Assembly (NCBI GenBank): GCA_036639955.1
Contig: JAVWHP010000016.1
Coordinates: 1-25,435, forward strand
Reading direction: 5' to 3'
DNA length: 25,435 bases
Source: JAVWHP01 sp036639955
Lineage (GTDB): Bacteria; Bacillota_I; Bacilli_A; Erysipelotrichales; Erysipelotrichaceae
Both the position numbers and the translations under genes were made by a program. Numbering within the stretch: position 1 is the stretch's first letter; every line of letters begins with the position of its first letter. The notes below the pieces were generated by a model. The model saw only the letters and a list, made by a program, of their open reading frames with translations, ran no database searches and was not told the DNA's origin. Below are positions 1 to 9,596 of this stretch, piece by piece.

Positions 1-730
1 TTGTTAATAATACCATTTCTGTTCTTTCATGTCAACGTTTTTTTCTTCTTTTTTTTATATTTCTTTACTAAATCTCTATAATACTAAGTTTTACTTTATT
101 ATTCCTCTTTTATATTAGAATTTTTATTAATCTCCTTAGTTATTATTGTAATTTGTGCTTTTCTTTTTAATTATATTATAGAGAAAAAATGATTGCATGA
201 TTAGCTTAAGTCTTCCCTAATATTTCTTTTCTAAAACGCGTCATCTCATTTATCAACGTTTTTTTAACCATAAAAGAAAATTAAACTAATAAGCTTACAA
301 CATAACATATCGAATTCATTATCTTATACAGTCATTGTGGATTCAACTCATAGTGTGTATATACTTTTACATCCCTTTTATATGCTCATTGTATTCATAG
401 TACTAAGCCTTATATAAAATAGGTGCCAAGAACGATTATATAACGTACTAAACTTATAGTATGCATAAATGTTCGTTCTACTACTACACATATAGAATGC
501 TAAAAAAATAACTATATAATGCTAACTCTGTCTACACTACACTTATAGTATGCTTTACATCTATATAGTTTAAATTATTAAATCAATCTAGCTACAGAAT
601 TTAAATATTATTTAAATATTCTATCCTATATACTACTTATAGTTTACTCATTACAAATCAGCATTATAAACTTATGGTATTTACTAAAATCGCTCTTCCT
701 CCTGTTTTTTACTAACTTACTCATTTTCAC
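1..730. other. gene-free A+T-rich tract downstream of rpoC
   Basis: No open reading frame with a credible ribosome binding site was found on either strand. In Bacillus the genes after rpoC are an L7Ae-like gene and rpsL-rpsG-fusA-tuf, so this may be the spacer before that operon, but no such gene is inside the window. The tract holds a family of short repeats (346-682), listed separately. A 13-base word, TCAACGTTTTTTT, occurs at about 32 and again at 253. No RNA gene was recognised. Confidence 0.6.
346..682. repeat. dispersed copies of a 13-base motif, ACTTATAGTATGC-like
   Basis: Two exact copies of ACTTATAGTATGC lie at 452-464 and 541-553. Diverged copies start at about 346, 393, 488, 511, 635 and 670. 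All share one orientation and a core close to TATAG. Start-to-start distances vary (about 47, 59, 36, 23, 30, 94 and 35), so this is not a simple tandem repeat or a CRISPR array. Read on the minus strand the word is GCATACTATAAGT, which contains a -10-like core. Function is unknown; clustered protein-binding sites or decayed repeats are both possible. Confidence 0.55.
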
Positions 731-732
731 GA

Positions 733-764
733 AATAAAAAAAGTAACTGATTTATCAGTTACTT
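733..764 (-). terminator. Rho-independent terminator after rpoC
   Basis: On the minus strand a perfect 10-bp stem (arms 755-764 and 741-750) with a 4-base loop is followed by a run of T residues (A-run on the plus strand at about 735-742). It lies about 25 bases past the rpoC stop codon, so it ends the rpoBC transcript. Confidence 0.9.
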
Positions 765-788
765 AATTTATTAATTAATAGCTTTAAA

Positions 789-3700
789 TTATTCTTCTTC
801 AGCTATTTCTAAGCTTTCTTCTTCTATAATCTCATCAATCATTTCTCTACTAACAGAATCGCTCTGTCTCATAAATGGAAAAGCATCATCAGAATCTTTA
901 TGTTTATTTCTTTCAATTCTTTCTTCTCTCATTTCAGCAGCCATAATATTTATAGCTTTAGTAGTTTCTCTATCAGCATCACAACCTGTTCCTGCTGGTA
1001 TTAACTTACCAAGAATAACATTTTCTTTTAATCCAATCAAGTGATCTATCTTACCCTTAATTGCAGCATCAGTAAGAACCTTAGTAGTTTCCTGGAATGA
1101 TGCAGCAGATAAGAATGAATCTGTCTCAACTGAAGCTTTTGATATTCCTAATAGTACTGGTGAGAATTTAGCAGGTCTTTTTCCATTTAACAATGCATTA
1201 CGGTTAATTTTTGTAATCTCTGTTAAACTTATTTGTACACCAGGGTTAAGTTTTGTATCATTACCTTCTAATACAACAACTTTTCTTAGCATCTGTCTTA
1301 CCATTACTTCTATATGCTTATCTGATATATCAATACCTTGACTTGCATATACTTTTTTAACTTCTTTTAATATATAGTTCTGAACTTCTTTAACTCCAGC
1401 AACTTGTAATAATTCTTTTGGATTAACTTGTCCTTCAGTAATCTTGTCTCCTGCAATTACTTTAGTTCCAACTTTCATCCAATTTCTTAATCCTTGTGTT
1501 GGTGCTATTTTATGTTCTGCACTTTCTAAATCATTAGTAATAATTACTTCCATACCATTACTGTTTTCTAATGTTTCAATTGAAGTAATTTCTCCTGAAA
1601 TCTTAGCTAATACAGCAACTCCTTTTGGACATCTAGCTTCAAATAGTTCTTCAACACGAGGTAACCCTTGTGTAATATCTCCACCATCACCACTAGCAAC
1701 TCCTCCAGTATGGAATGTACGCATGGTTAACTGTGTACCTGGTTCTCCAATAGATTGTGCTGCCATAATACCAACAGCTTCTCCAGCTTCTGAGTCTTTA
1801 CCAGTTGCCATATTACGTCCATAACATTTTTTACATACTCCATAAATTGATTTACATGTAAAGGCACTTCTTATGTACATGCCTGTTACTCCTGCATTAA
1901 TAATCTTTTGAGCGTATTCTTCTGTAATATATTCATCAGAATCAATTATAACTTCACCAGTATCTGGATCTGTTATTACTTGTTTAGAATAACGTCCTAC
2001 TAAACGATCATATAATGACTCAATTTGTGAATTTGTTTTACGATCAATAATTTCTTGTACCCAATATCCTTTATCTGTTCCACAGTCTTCTTGTTTAATT
2101 ACAACATCTTGTGCAACATCTACTAAACGTCTAGTTAAATATCCAGATTCAGCAGTCTTAAGGGCTGTATCGGTAAGTCCTTTACGCACACCATGTGTAG
2201 AAATAAAGAATTCAGATACATTTAATCCTTCACGGAAACATGAATAAATAGGTACTTCTATAATACTTGGTTGATATCCTTTAGCTGATTTAGATTGTGT
2301 TGGTCTAGCCATCAATCCTCTCATACCAGCTAACTGTGTAAAGTTTGACGCATTACCACGTGCTCCTGATGTTGCCATCATATTAATTGGATTTTTACGT
2401 TCTAATGATGCCATAAGTTCACTACCAATACGGTCTTTTACACCATCCCATAATTTGTTCAAGTGTTTTTCCCATTCTTGTGGAGTTAACTTACCTTTAT
2501 GACGTAAATGCATTAGTTCTTCTGCTTTTACTTTACCTGTATTTACATACTTATATTTATTTGGCGCTACTTCAATATCTGCTAATGATACAGTAATTCC
2601 TGCTACTGTTGAGTATTGGAATCCCATGTTCTTAATTTCATCTAGTATTTCACTAGTTTGAGGATCTGTTCCATATCTATCAAATACTTCTTTAATGATT
2701 AGTCCTAGATCTTTCTTTTTAAACTCTGCATTAATAGGCATTTCATGAATAGTTTTTACTAGATCTGTTCCCATTGGTTTAAAGAATTTATTTGGTGTTG
2801 CTACAAAGTTTTCTTTTGATACTTCATTTAAATATGGGAAATCACTTGGGAACATTTGGTTAAATATAATTTTACCTACTGTTGTTATCAAGTATTGTTT
2901 TCTTTGTTCTTCACTAAATCCATCTTTCTTTATAGAACATGCTCTTACAGCAATTCTAGAGTGTAAATGTATTTGTTTAGTTTGATAAGCCATTAATATT
3001 TCATTAACGTCACAATAAGCATGTCCTTCATTTTTAGAGAATACTCTCCATAAATCAGCTTGTTCTTGACAGTCTACTGATCCAAAATGTTTAGCTATCT
3101 TTTCAAATTCTTCTCTTGTTTCTTCCATTGTTAGATAGTAGTTACCTAGTACCATATCTTGTGATGGAGTAACAATTGGTTTTCCATCTTTAGGTCCTAA
3201 TATGTTATTAGATCCTAACATTAATATTAAGGCTTCAGCTCTTGCTTCTTCACTTAATGGTAGATGTACTGCCATCTGGTCACCATCGAAATCGGCATTA
3301 AATGCTGGACATACTAATGGGTGAAGACGTATAGCTCTTCCTTCTACAAGTTTTGGTAAGTAAGCTTGAATACCAAGTCTATGAAGTGTTGGTGCACGGT
3401 TTAATAATACTGGGTGTCCTTCAATAACATCTTCAACAATATCCCAAACACGAGGATCTAAACGATCGATTAGTTTCTCTGCTGTTTTTGGATTACTTGC
3501 TATTTCTCTATTTACTATTTCATTTATAACATATGGTTTAAATAATTGTATTGCCATTTCACGCGGAATACCACATTGGTACATTTTTAAATCTGGTCCT
3601 ACTGCTATTACTGAACGTCCTGAGAAGTCAACACGTTTTCCTAATAAGTTCTGACGGAAACGTCCTTGTTTACCTTTAAGTGCATGAGATAGAGATTTTA

Positions 3701-4637
3701 ATGCTCTTCCTCCAGCTCCTGTAATTGGTTTAGAACGTCGTCCATTATCAATTAATGCATCTACTGATTCTTGAAGCATACGTTTTTCATTTTGCACAAT
3801 AATTGAAGGTGTTCCTAATTCTAATAGTTTCTTTAAACGATTATTACGTGTAATAACACGTCTATATAAATCATTTAAATCACTAGTAGCAAATCTTCCT
3901 CCATCTAATTGTAGCATTGGTCTTAAATCAGGTGGAATAACCGGTAAAACAGTTAATACCATCCATTCAGGTAAGTTATCTGAATTTCTAAATGATTCTA
4001 CAGTATCTAAACGTTTGATTAATTTCTTACGTTTTTCTCCTTGTGCAGTCTTTAAGTTCTTCTGAATATTTTCAAATTCAGCATCTAAATTAACTTCTTC
4101 TAATAATGTTTTAACTGCTTCAGCCCCTGTTTGTGCACTAAATGAACCTGGTCCATATATAGCTACATTTTCTCTATATTCTTTTTCAGTTAATACTGCT
4201 TTATAGTCTAACTTAGTGTCTTTAGGATCAGTTACTATCCAAGATACAAAGTATACTACTTCTTCTAGTTGTTTAGGTGTAACGTCTAATAGTAACGCCA
4301 TTCTTGATGGAATTCCTCTTAGATACCAAATATGTGCTACTGGTGCTGCTAAATCAATATGTCCCATGCGTTCTCTTCGAACACTAGACTTAGTAATTTC
4401 AACTCCACAACGATCACATACTACTCCTTTATAACGAACTTTCTTATATTTACCACAGTAACATTCCCAATCTTTACTTGGTCCAAAAATACGTTCACAG
4501 AATAATCCATCACGTTCTGGTTTTTGAGAACGGTAATTTATTGTTTCTGGTTTTTTAACTTCTCCATGTGACCACTCGCGAATTCTCGCAGGTGATGCTA
4601 GGTTTATCTGGATTGAGGCAAAATTATTAACACTCAT
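789..4637 (-). CDS. rpoC: DNA-directed RNA polymerase subunit beta'
   Basis: This is the 1282-residue beta' subunit of RNA polymerase, the half of the core enzyme holding the catalytic magnesium. The NADFDGD motif at residues 447-453 supplies the three catalytic aspartates. The N-terminal zinc site has cysteines 59, 61, 74 and 77, and the second zinc site cysteines 852, 928, 935 and 938. The bridge helix is near 759-779 and the trigger loop (IMAAQSIGEPGTQLTMRTFH) near 957-976. The length is somewhat above the roughly 1200 residues of Bacillus, and the protein ends in an acidic tail. The ATG is preceded by AGGAGGTCTGA at good spacing and starts 17 bases after the rpoB stop, so the two genes share a transcript. 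Confidence 0.98.
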   Translation of the reverse strand: MSVNNFASIQINLASPARIREWSHGEVKKPETINYRSQKPERDGLFCERIFGPSKDWECYCGKYKKVRYKGVVCDRCGVEITKSSVRRERMGHIDLAAPVAHIWYLRGIPSRMALLLDVTPKQLEEVVYFVSWIVTDPKDTKLDYKAVLTEKEYRENVAIYGPGSFSAQTGAEAVKTLLEEVNLDAEFENIQKNLKTAQGEKRKKLIKRLDTVESFRNSDNLPEWMVLTVLPVIPPDLRPMLQLDGGRFATSDLNDLYRRVITRNNRLKKLLELGTPSIIVQNEKRMLQESVDALIDNGRRSKPITGAGGRALKSLSHALKGKQGRFRQNLLGKRVDFSGRSVIAVGPDLKMYQCGIPREMAIQLFKPYVINEIVNREIASNPKTAEKLIDRLDPRVWDIVEDVIEGHPVLLNRAPTLHRLGIQAYLPKLVEGRAIRLHPLVCPAFNADFDGDQMAVHLPLSEEARAEALILMLGSNNILGPKDGKPIVTPSQDMVLGNYYLTMEETREEFEKIAKHFGSVDCQEQADLWRVFSKNEGHAYCDVNEILMAYQTKQIHLHSRIAVRACSIKKDGFSEEQRKQYLITTVGKIIFNQMFPSDFPYLNEVSKENFVATPNKFFKPMGTDLVKTIHEMPINAEFKKKDLGLIIKEVFDRYGTDPQTSEILDEIKNMGFQYSTVAGITVSLADIEVAPNKYKYVNTGKVKAEELMHLRHKGKLTPQEWEKHLNKLWDGVKDRIGSELMASLERKNPINMMATSGARGNASNFTQLAGMRGLMARPTQSKSAKGYQPSIIEVPIYSCFREGLNVSEFFISTHGVRKGLTDTALKTAESGYLTRRLVDVAQDVVIKQEDCGTDKGYWVQEIIDRKTNSQIESLYDRLVGRYSKQVITDPDTGEVIIDSDEYITEEYAQKIINAGVTGMYIRSAFTCKSIYGVCKKCYGRNMATGKDSEAGEAVGIMAAQSIGEPGTQLTMRTFHTGGVASGDGGDITQGLPRVEELFEARCPKGVAVLAKISGEITSIETLENSNGMEVIITNDLESAEHKIAPTQGLRNWMKVGTKVIAGDKITEGQVNPKELLQVAGVKEVQNYILKEVKKVYASQGIDISDKHIEVMVRQMLRKVVVLEGNDTKLNPGVQISLTEITKINRNALLNGKRPAKFSPVLLGISKASVETDSFLSAASFQETTKVLTDAAIKGKIDHLIGLKENVILGKLIPAGTGCDADRETTKAINIMAAEMREERIERNKHKDSDDAFPFMRQSDSVSREMIDEIIEEESLEIAEEE

Positions 4638-4654
4638 TGTTCAGACCTCCTTTT

Positions 4655-7600
4655 CTAGTCCAATGCAACTTCAATTGCATCTTCATCTTCACTAAGTTCT
4701 TCAGTTCCTACAACAGCTGCATCTAATAGTTCTTCATCAAGTTCTTCTTTAGTTTCTTCATTTGTTTCTTCTTTTTCATCACTTAATAATCCAATAGGTG
4801 CGATAGGAGCTGGAATATCATCTGGATCTTTAGCCATTAAATCAACTTCATTACCATCTTCATCCATCATTTTAACATCTATAGCTAATGCTTGTAATTC
4901 ATGCTTCAATACTCTAAATGATTCTGGAATTCCCGCTTCTGGTAAATCTTTTCCTTTAATGATTGCTTCATAAGTTCTTGTACGTCCTACAATATCGTCT
5001 GATTTGTAAGTTAATATTTCTTGTAGAGTATGAGATGCACCATATGCTTCAAGTGCCCAAACTTCCATCTCTCCAAAACGTTGTCCTCCATTTTGTGCTT
5101 TACCACCTAATGGTTGTTGTGTTACTAAAGAGTATGGTCCTGTTGCACGAGCATGTAACTTATCATCAACCATGTGGGCTAACTTAATCATGTACATAAC
5201 TCCAACAGAGATTCTTTCATCAAATGCTTCACCTGTACGTCCATCATATAGTAATGTTTTACCATCTTCTGTCATATCAGCTTCTTCCATTATAGATTTT
5301 AATTCATCATTGTTGATTCCATCGAATACTGGAGTAGAGAATTTAACGCCTAATTTCTTAGCTGCAAATCCTAAATGTATTTCTAATACTTGTCCAATAT
5401 TCATACGTGATGGTACACCGAATGGGTTTAACATAATATCTACTGGAGTTCCATCAGGCATATACGGCATATCTTCAACTGGTAATATTTTAGAGATTAC
5501 ACCCTTATTACCATGTCTTCCGGCCATCTTATCTCCTTCAGAAATCTTACGTTTTTGAACAATATATACTTTAACTGTTTCATTAACTCCTGGAGGTAAT
5601 TCATGTCCTTCACTTCTTTTAAATATTCTTACTGAATGAACAATACCTGCTCCACCATGAGGTACTTTCAATGAGTTATCTCTAACTTCACGTGATTTTT
5701 CACCAAAGATTGCTAATAATAGTTTCTCTTCTGGGGATACTTCACTTTGTCCTTTAGGTGTAACTTTACCTACTAGTATATCGCCTTCCATAACTTCAGC
5801 TCCTAGCATAATAATTCCTCTAGAATCTAAATTACGACAAGCATTTTCACTAACATTTGGTATATCACGAGTAATTTCTTCAGGTCCTAGCTTAGTTTCT
5901 CTAGAATCTATATCGTATTCTTCAATATGAACTGAAGTATATACATCATCTCTTACTAATCTTTCAGACATAATAATAGCATCTTCATAGTTATAACCGT
6001 ACCATGTCATATATGCGATTGTTACGTTTTGTCCTAATGCTAATTCTCCATCTTGCATAGATGGTCCGTCAACTAAGATATCACCTTTTTCAATGTGTTC
6101 GCCTTTTTTAACAATTGGCATTTGGTTAATACTAGTTCCTGAGTTAGAACGTTTAAATTTCTTAATCTTATATTCACGTTTACTTCCGTCTTCTTCACCT
6201 ACTATTACATGTGTTCCATCAACGTATTCTACAATACCATCAGCGTGTGCTACTACACCACTTCCTGAATCTCTTGCAATTTTATATTCAATACCAGTTC
6301 CTACAAATGGTGATTGTGGATGAATTAATGGTACTGCCTGACGTTGCATATTTGCTCCCATTAGGGCACGAGATGCATCATCATTTTCCAAGAATGGAAT
6401 ACAAGCAGTTGCTACTGAAACAATTTGTTTTGGACTAACATCGGCTAATTCAACATCTTCTCTTCTTGCTAGAATTGTATCTCCGTTTAATCTTGCTACA
6501 ACTTGTTCATTAATTAATCTTCCATCGACTACTTCATTTGCTTGGGCAATAGTATAATCTGTTTCTTCATCAGCTGATAGATACACAGCTTCTTCTAATA
6601 CTGATCCATCTTTGTTAACTAAACGATATGGTGTTTGAATAAAACCATATTCATTTATTTTCCCATATGATGTAAGGTTTGATATCAATCCAATGTTTGG
6701 TCCTTCTGGTGTTTCTATTGGACAAATTCTACCATAGTGAGAAGAGTGAACATCACGCACTTCAAATCCAGCACGATCTCTTGTAAGTCCACCAGGTCCT
6801 AAAGCAGATATTCTTCTTTTATTTGTTAACTCAGCTAATGGATTTTGTTGATCCATAAATTGTGATAACTGAGAAGATGAGAAGAATTCTTTTATTGCTG
6901 CAGTTAATGGTCTAATGTTAGTTAATTTCTTAGGTGTAATTGTATCTAAATCAGCAATTGACATTCTATCTCTAACTACTCTTTCCATACGTGCTAATCC
7001 AATTCTAAATTGGTTTTGGATTAACTCTCCAACACTTCTAATTCTTCTGTTTCCTAGCATATCGATATCGTCTGTTTCACCGACATCTTCCATAACATTT
7101 AAACTATATGCATAAAGTGCATACATATCAGATATAGTAATAGTATGTTTATTAGCATATGGATCATTTCCAATTACGTTCACTGTTTCATTATCATCAC
7201 TTGTAATTTGAACTTCTTGAACAGCAGCTCCTACTAAGTAAACATAAATTTCAGTTCCAGCAAATACAATTGCTTTTAATTCTTCTAATGCTGTATTAGT
7301 AAGTGGTGCTGTTTTAATTTTAGGTGTGTATCCACATGCGAACATTTCGTCTGTAGAATCTACAATATCCTTACCATTAACATCACAAACTCTTCCTAAT
7401 GCATATAAACGTTGTCCATAGTTTAATACTGATCCACAGTTATCAGGTGTTAATTTTACCTTTTGTCCATAAATTCCAGCATTAATAGCTACTTCCTTAA
7501 CTTCTTTCTTCAATAAAGCTACGTCTAATTCATTTAATACAGTACCTGCTAGTAATGTAGTATCACTAAGTTCTACATCATTTGCTAATACTCTTCCTAC

Positions 7601-8824
7601 AAGTGCTAAGTTGTACTCTGTAGGTATCATTACTTTATCAGGATGGTTAAATAGTGCATTCATTGGGAAAGCACTCATGTGCATTCCTTTTTTCATTTCA
7701 TCTCTTAAACCATTCTTTTCATCACGCCCAACAAAAGTTCCACTCTTCATGAATACTTTACCGTTACAGTCTAATATATCCTGTGCTACATGATTTTTTT
7801 CAATTCTATTGATTGCGTTTAATTTCTTACATAATTTATAACGTCCAGCTTTAGTTAAATCATAACGACGAGAATCAAAGAATTTAGCATTCATTAATGT
7901 TATAGATCCATCTAATGTTGGAATTTCATCAGAACGTTGGTTCTCATAAATATTTAATAATGCTTCCTGTGTAGTCTTAACCTTATCACTTACTAATGTA
8001 TTCTCAATTTCTTCGTATTTTCCAAAGTATGAAGAATATAATGTTAAGTATAGATCAAAGAATTCACGATTCTCTGTATTTTCAGGTTGATCTTCAATAA
8101 TTTTTTTACCCATTGCACTTAAGAATGTCTTAATTTGTGCAGTGTCAAATTCATCATCGCTACGGTCCATATCTACTGACATACCTATTGCTTTAAATAA
8201 TATAGTTGACAACATCTTACGTTTACGGTCAATGCTCATACTTAAAATACGACCATTAGTCGGTTTTTTGTTTTCTGTCATGAATTCAAGCCAAGTACCT
8301 CTACTTGGAATTAATTCACTTTGGTAATTTTCTTTTCCTGTTTTATCATCAAAACCAGTTGCAAAATAAGCTCCTGGTGATCTTACGATTTGTGAAACGA
8401 TTACACGTTCAGCTCCATTTATAATAAATGTACCTGATTCAGTCATCATTGGGAAATCTCCTAAGAATACATCTTCTTCCTTAGTCATAATTTCTCCGGT
8501 AGTGTTGTTAATAACAGTTAATTCCATCTTCGCTTTTAAAGGCGCAGCAAAATTACATTCACGATATTGTGAGTCTTCTGCTGAATATTTAGGCGCTCCA
8601 AATTCATAACCATTAAACTTTAAATCGATGTTACCTCCATAGTTTGTTATAGGGTAAATCTCGTTAAATACTTCACTAATTCCTTCGTTTTTGAACCATT
8701 CAAAAGAGTCAGTTTGAATTTCTACCAAGTTTGGTAGCTCTAATTGTCCACTAACTTTTGAATAATCGCGACGCTTCGCTTTCTTTCCAGCATCGACGAT
8801 ACGATAAGTCTTTTTCTTGTTCAT
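4655..8824 (-). CDS. rpoB: DNA-directed RNA polymerase subunit beta
   Basis: This is the beta subunit of core RNA polymerase, 1389 residues from the chosen start. I start at the ATG of MNKKKTYRIVD because AAAGGA lies 8 bases upstream; the frame stays open 15 codons further, but those codons cover the ribosome binding site. The rifampicin pocket is clear at residues 649-680 (SQLSQFMDQQNPLAEL, then TNKRRISALGPGGL). In it Asn668 replaces the histidine of E. coli position 526. Compared with Bacillus (about 1193 residues) there is an extra stretch of more than 100 residues within 340-560, and the last 55 residues form an acidic tail. Both lie outside the conserved catalytic blocks. The gene is transcribed from its own promoter at 8908-8936 and probably also by read-through from rplJL. 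Confidence 0.97.
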   Translation of the reverse strand: MNKKKTYRIVDAGKKAKRRDYSKVSGQLELPNLVEIQTDSFEWFKNEGISEVFNEIYPITNYGGNIDLKFNGYEFGAPKYSAEDSQYRECNFAAPLKAKMELTVINNTTGEIMTKEEDVFLGDFPMMTESGTFIINGAERVIVSQIVRSPGAYFATGFDDKTGKENYQSELIPSRGTWLEFMTENKKPTNGRILSMSIDRKRKMLSTILFKAIGMSVDMDRSDDEFDTAQIKTFLSAMGKKIIEDQPENTENREFFDLYLTLYSSYFGKYEEIENTLVSDKVKTTQEALLNIYENQRSDEIPTLDGSITLMNAKFFDSRRYDLTKAGRYKLCKKLNAINRIEKNHVAQDILDCNGKVFMKSGTFVGRDEKNGLRDEMKKGMHMSAFPMNALFNHPDKVMIPTEYNLALVGRVLANDVELSDTTLLAGTVLNELDVALLKKEVKEVAINAGIYGQKVKLTPDNCGSVLNYGQRLYALGRVCDVNGKDIVDSTDEMFACGYTPKIKTAPLTNTALEELKAIVFAGTEIYVYLVGAAVQEVQITSDDNETVNVIGNDPYANKHTITISDMYALYAYSLNVMEDVGETDDIDMLGNRRIRSVGELIQNQFRIGLARMERVVRDRMSIADLDTITPKKLTNIRPLTAAIKEFFSSSQLSQFMDQQNPLAELTNKRRISALGPGGLTRDRAGFEVRDVHSSHYGRICPIETPEGPNIGLISNLTSYGKINEYGFIQTPYRLVNKDGSVLEEAVYLSADEETDYTIAQANEVVDGRLINEQVVARLNGDTILARREDVELADVSPKQIVSVATACIPFLENDDASRALMGANMQRQAVPLIHPQSPFVGTGIEYKIARDSGSGVVAHADGIVEYVDGTHVIVGEEDGSKREYKIKKFKRSNSGTSINQMPIVKKGEHIEKGDILVDGPSMQDGELALGQNVTIAYMTWYGYNYEDAIIMSERLVRDDVYTSVHIEEYDIDSRETKLGPEEITRDIPNVSENACRNLDSRGIIMLGAEVMEGDILVGKVTPKGQSEVSPEEKLLLAIFGEKSREVRDNSLKVPHGGAGIVHSVRIFKRSEGHELPPGVNETVKVYIVQKRKISEGDKMAGRHGNKGVISKILPVEDMPYMPDGTPVDIMLNPFGVPSRMNIGQVLEIHLGFAAKKLGVKFSTPVFDGINNDELKSIMEEADMTEDGKTLLYDGRTGEAFDERISVGVMYMIKLAHMVDDKLHARATGPYSLVTQQPLGGKAQNGGQRFGEMEVWALEAYGASHTLQEILTYKSDDIVGRTRTYEAIIKGKDLPEAGIPESFRVLKHELQALAIDVKMMDEDGNEVDLMAKDPDDIPAPIAPIGLLSDEKEETNEETKEELDEELLDAAVVGTEELSEDEDAIEVALD

Positions 8825-8907
8825 GTACGCCATCCTTTCTACAAGAATGAAATGCCAAAAAAAGCGCATATCACTCCATCATATTTTTTAGTATTCTGCA
8901 ATTTATT

Positions 8908-8936
8908 ATGATACCAACATTAAATCAAATTGTCAA
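8908..8936 (-). promoter_or_regulatory. sigma-A promoter for rpoBC
   Basis: On the minus strand TTGACA (8931-8936), a 17-base spacer and TATCAT (8908-8913) make a near-consensus promoter. The -35 box is inside the last codons of the methyltransferase gene. Predicted start near 8901 gives a leader of about 75 bases before rpoB. Confidence 0.8.
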
Positions 8937-9531
8937 CCTTTTTTATTGCTTTAAGTATAATATAACCTTTTTCTTTATGAATTATGTCACAATTTCCAAA
9001 AACACTCTCAATTTTAACTTTTGCGCTCATAGCTCCTTGTTGTTTTCTTATAACAACAAACAGCACACCATTATTGCTTAAATGATCAATCGATTTATCA
9101 AACATTTCATAGATCACTGCTTTCCCAGCCCTTATCGGAGGGTTAGTAATAATGGTTGTGTAGTCTTTATCTTCAACATTTTCATAAACATTAGAAACCT
9201 TAATTTCTGTTTCTACTGAATTATTAGTGGAGTTTATGATTGCTAGTTCTACTGCTCGTGGATTTACATCCACCATATGTACCGAAGCTTCTGGATATGT
9301 GTGTTTGACCACAATTCCAACTGGTCCATAACCACAGCCTAAATCCAATACTTTATTACCATTTATATCATTAATAATTGTGTTTAATAATATTTGGGTT
9401 CCTTCATCAATATTTCCTTTACTAAACACACCATTGTCTGTTGTGAATAAATAATTAAAGCACGAAAACCGGAAAGAAATTTCCTTCCGGTTTTGGGCTA
9501 ATTGACGATTATCTGTAAAATAATGACTCAT
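8920..9531 (-). CDS. RsmC-like class I SAM-dependent methyltransferase (YbxB type)
   Basis: A 203-residue Rossmann-fold methyltransferase. The SAM-binding motif I is VLDLGCGYGPVGI near residues 60-72. An acidic residue ends strand 2 (MVDVNPRAVELA), and the catalytic-type NPPIRAGK motif follows, typical of the RsmC/YbxB group that makes N2-methylguanine in 16S rRNA. It is about the length of B. subtilis YbxB and occupies the same place between rplL and rpoB. The E. coli RsmC N-terminal duplicate domain is absent, as in other short Firmicute members. The start ATG follows AAAGGTAGG. The rRNA target is inferred from family membership and context. Confidence 0.85.
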   Translation of the reverse strand: MSHYFTDNRQLAQNRKEISFRFSCFNYLFTTDNGVFSKGNIDEGTQILLNTIINDINGNKVLDLGCGYGPVGIVVKHTYPEASVHMVDVNPRAVELAIINSTNNSVETEIKVSNVYENVEDKDYTTIITNPPIRAGKAVIYEMFDKSIDHLSNNGVLFVVIRKQQGAMSAKVKIESVFGNCDIIHKEKGYIILKAIKKVDNLI

Positions 9532-9596
9532 ATTATCGCCTACCTTTACATATCAGAATTGGTCTGTTGTGAAAGTCCTATTTAATTAAAATAGAA

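Noticed and set aside
346..682. CRISPR array
   Set aside because: The repeats are only about 13 bases, diverged and irregularly spaced, with no cas genes.
1444..6438. Plus-strand frames of 60-128 codons opposite rpoC and rpoB
   Set aside because: They lie wholly inside highly conserved genes on the other strand, lack ribosome binding sites and resemble no family; they are by-products of codon use in rpoB/rpoC.
9540..9596. Small hairpin CTATTT/AAATAG after rplL as a terminator
   Set aside because: Only six A-T-rich pairs and no T-run; read-through into the methyltransferase is more likely.
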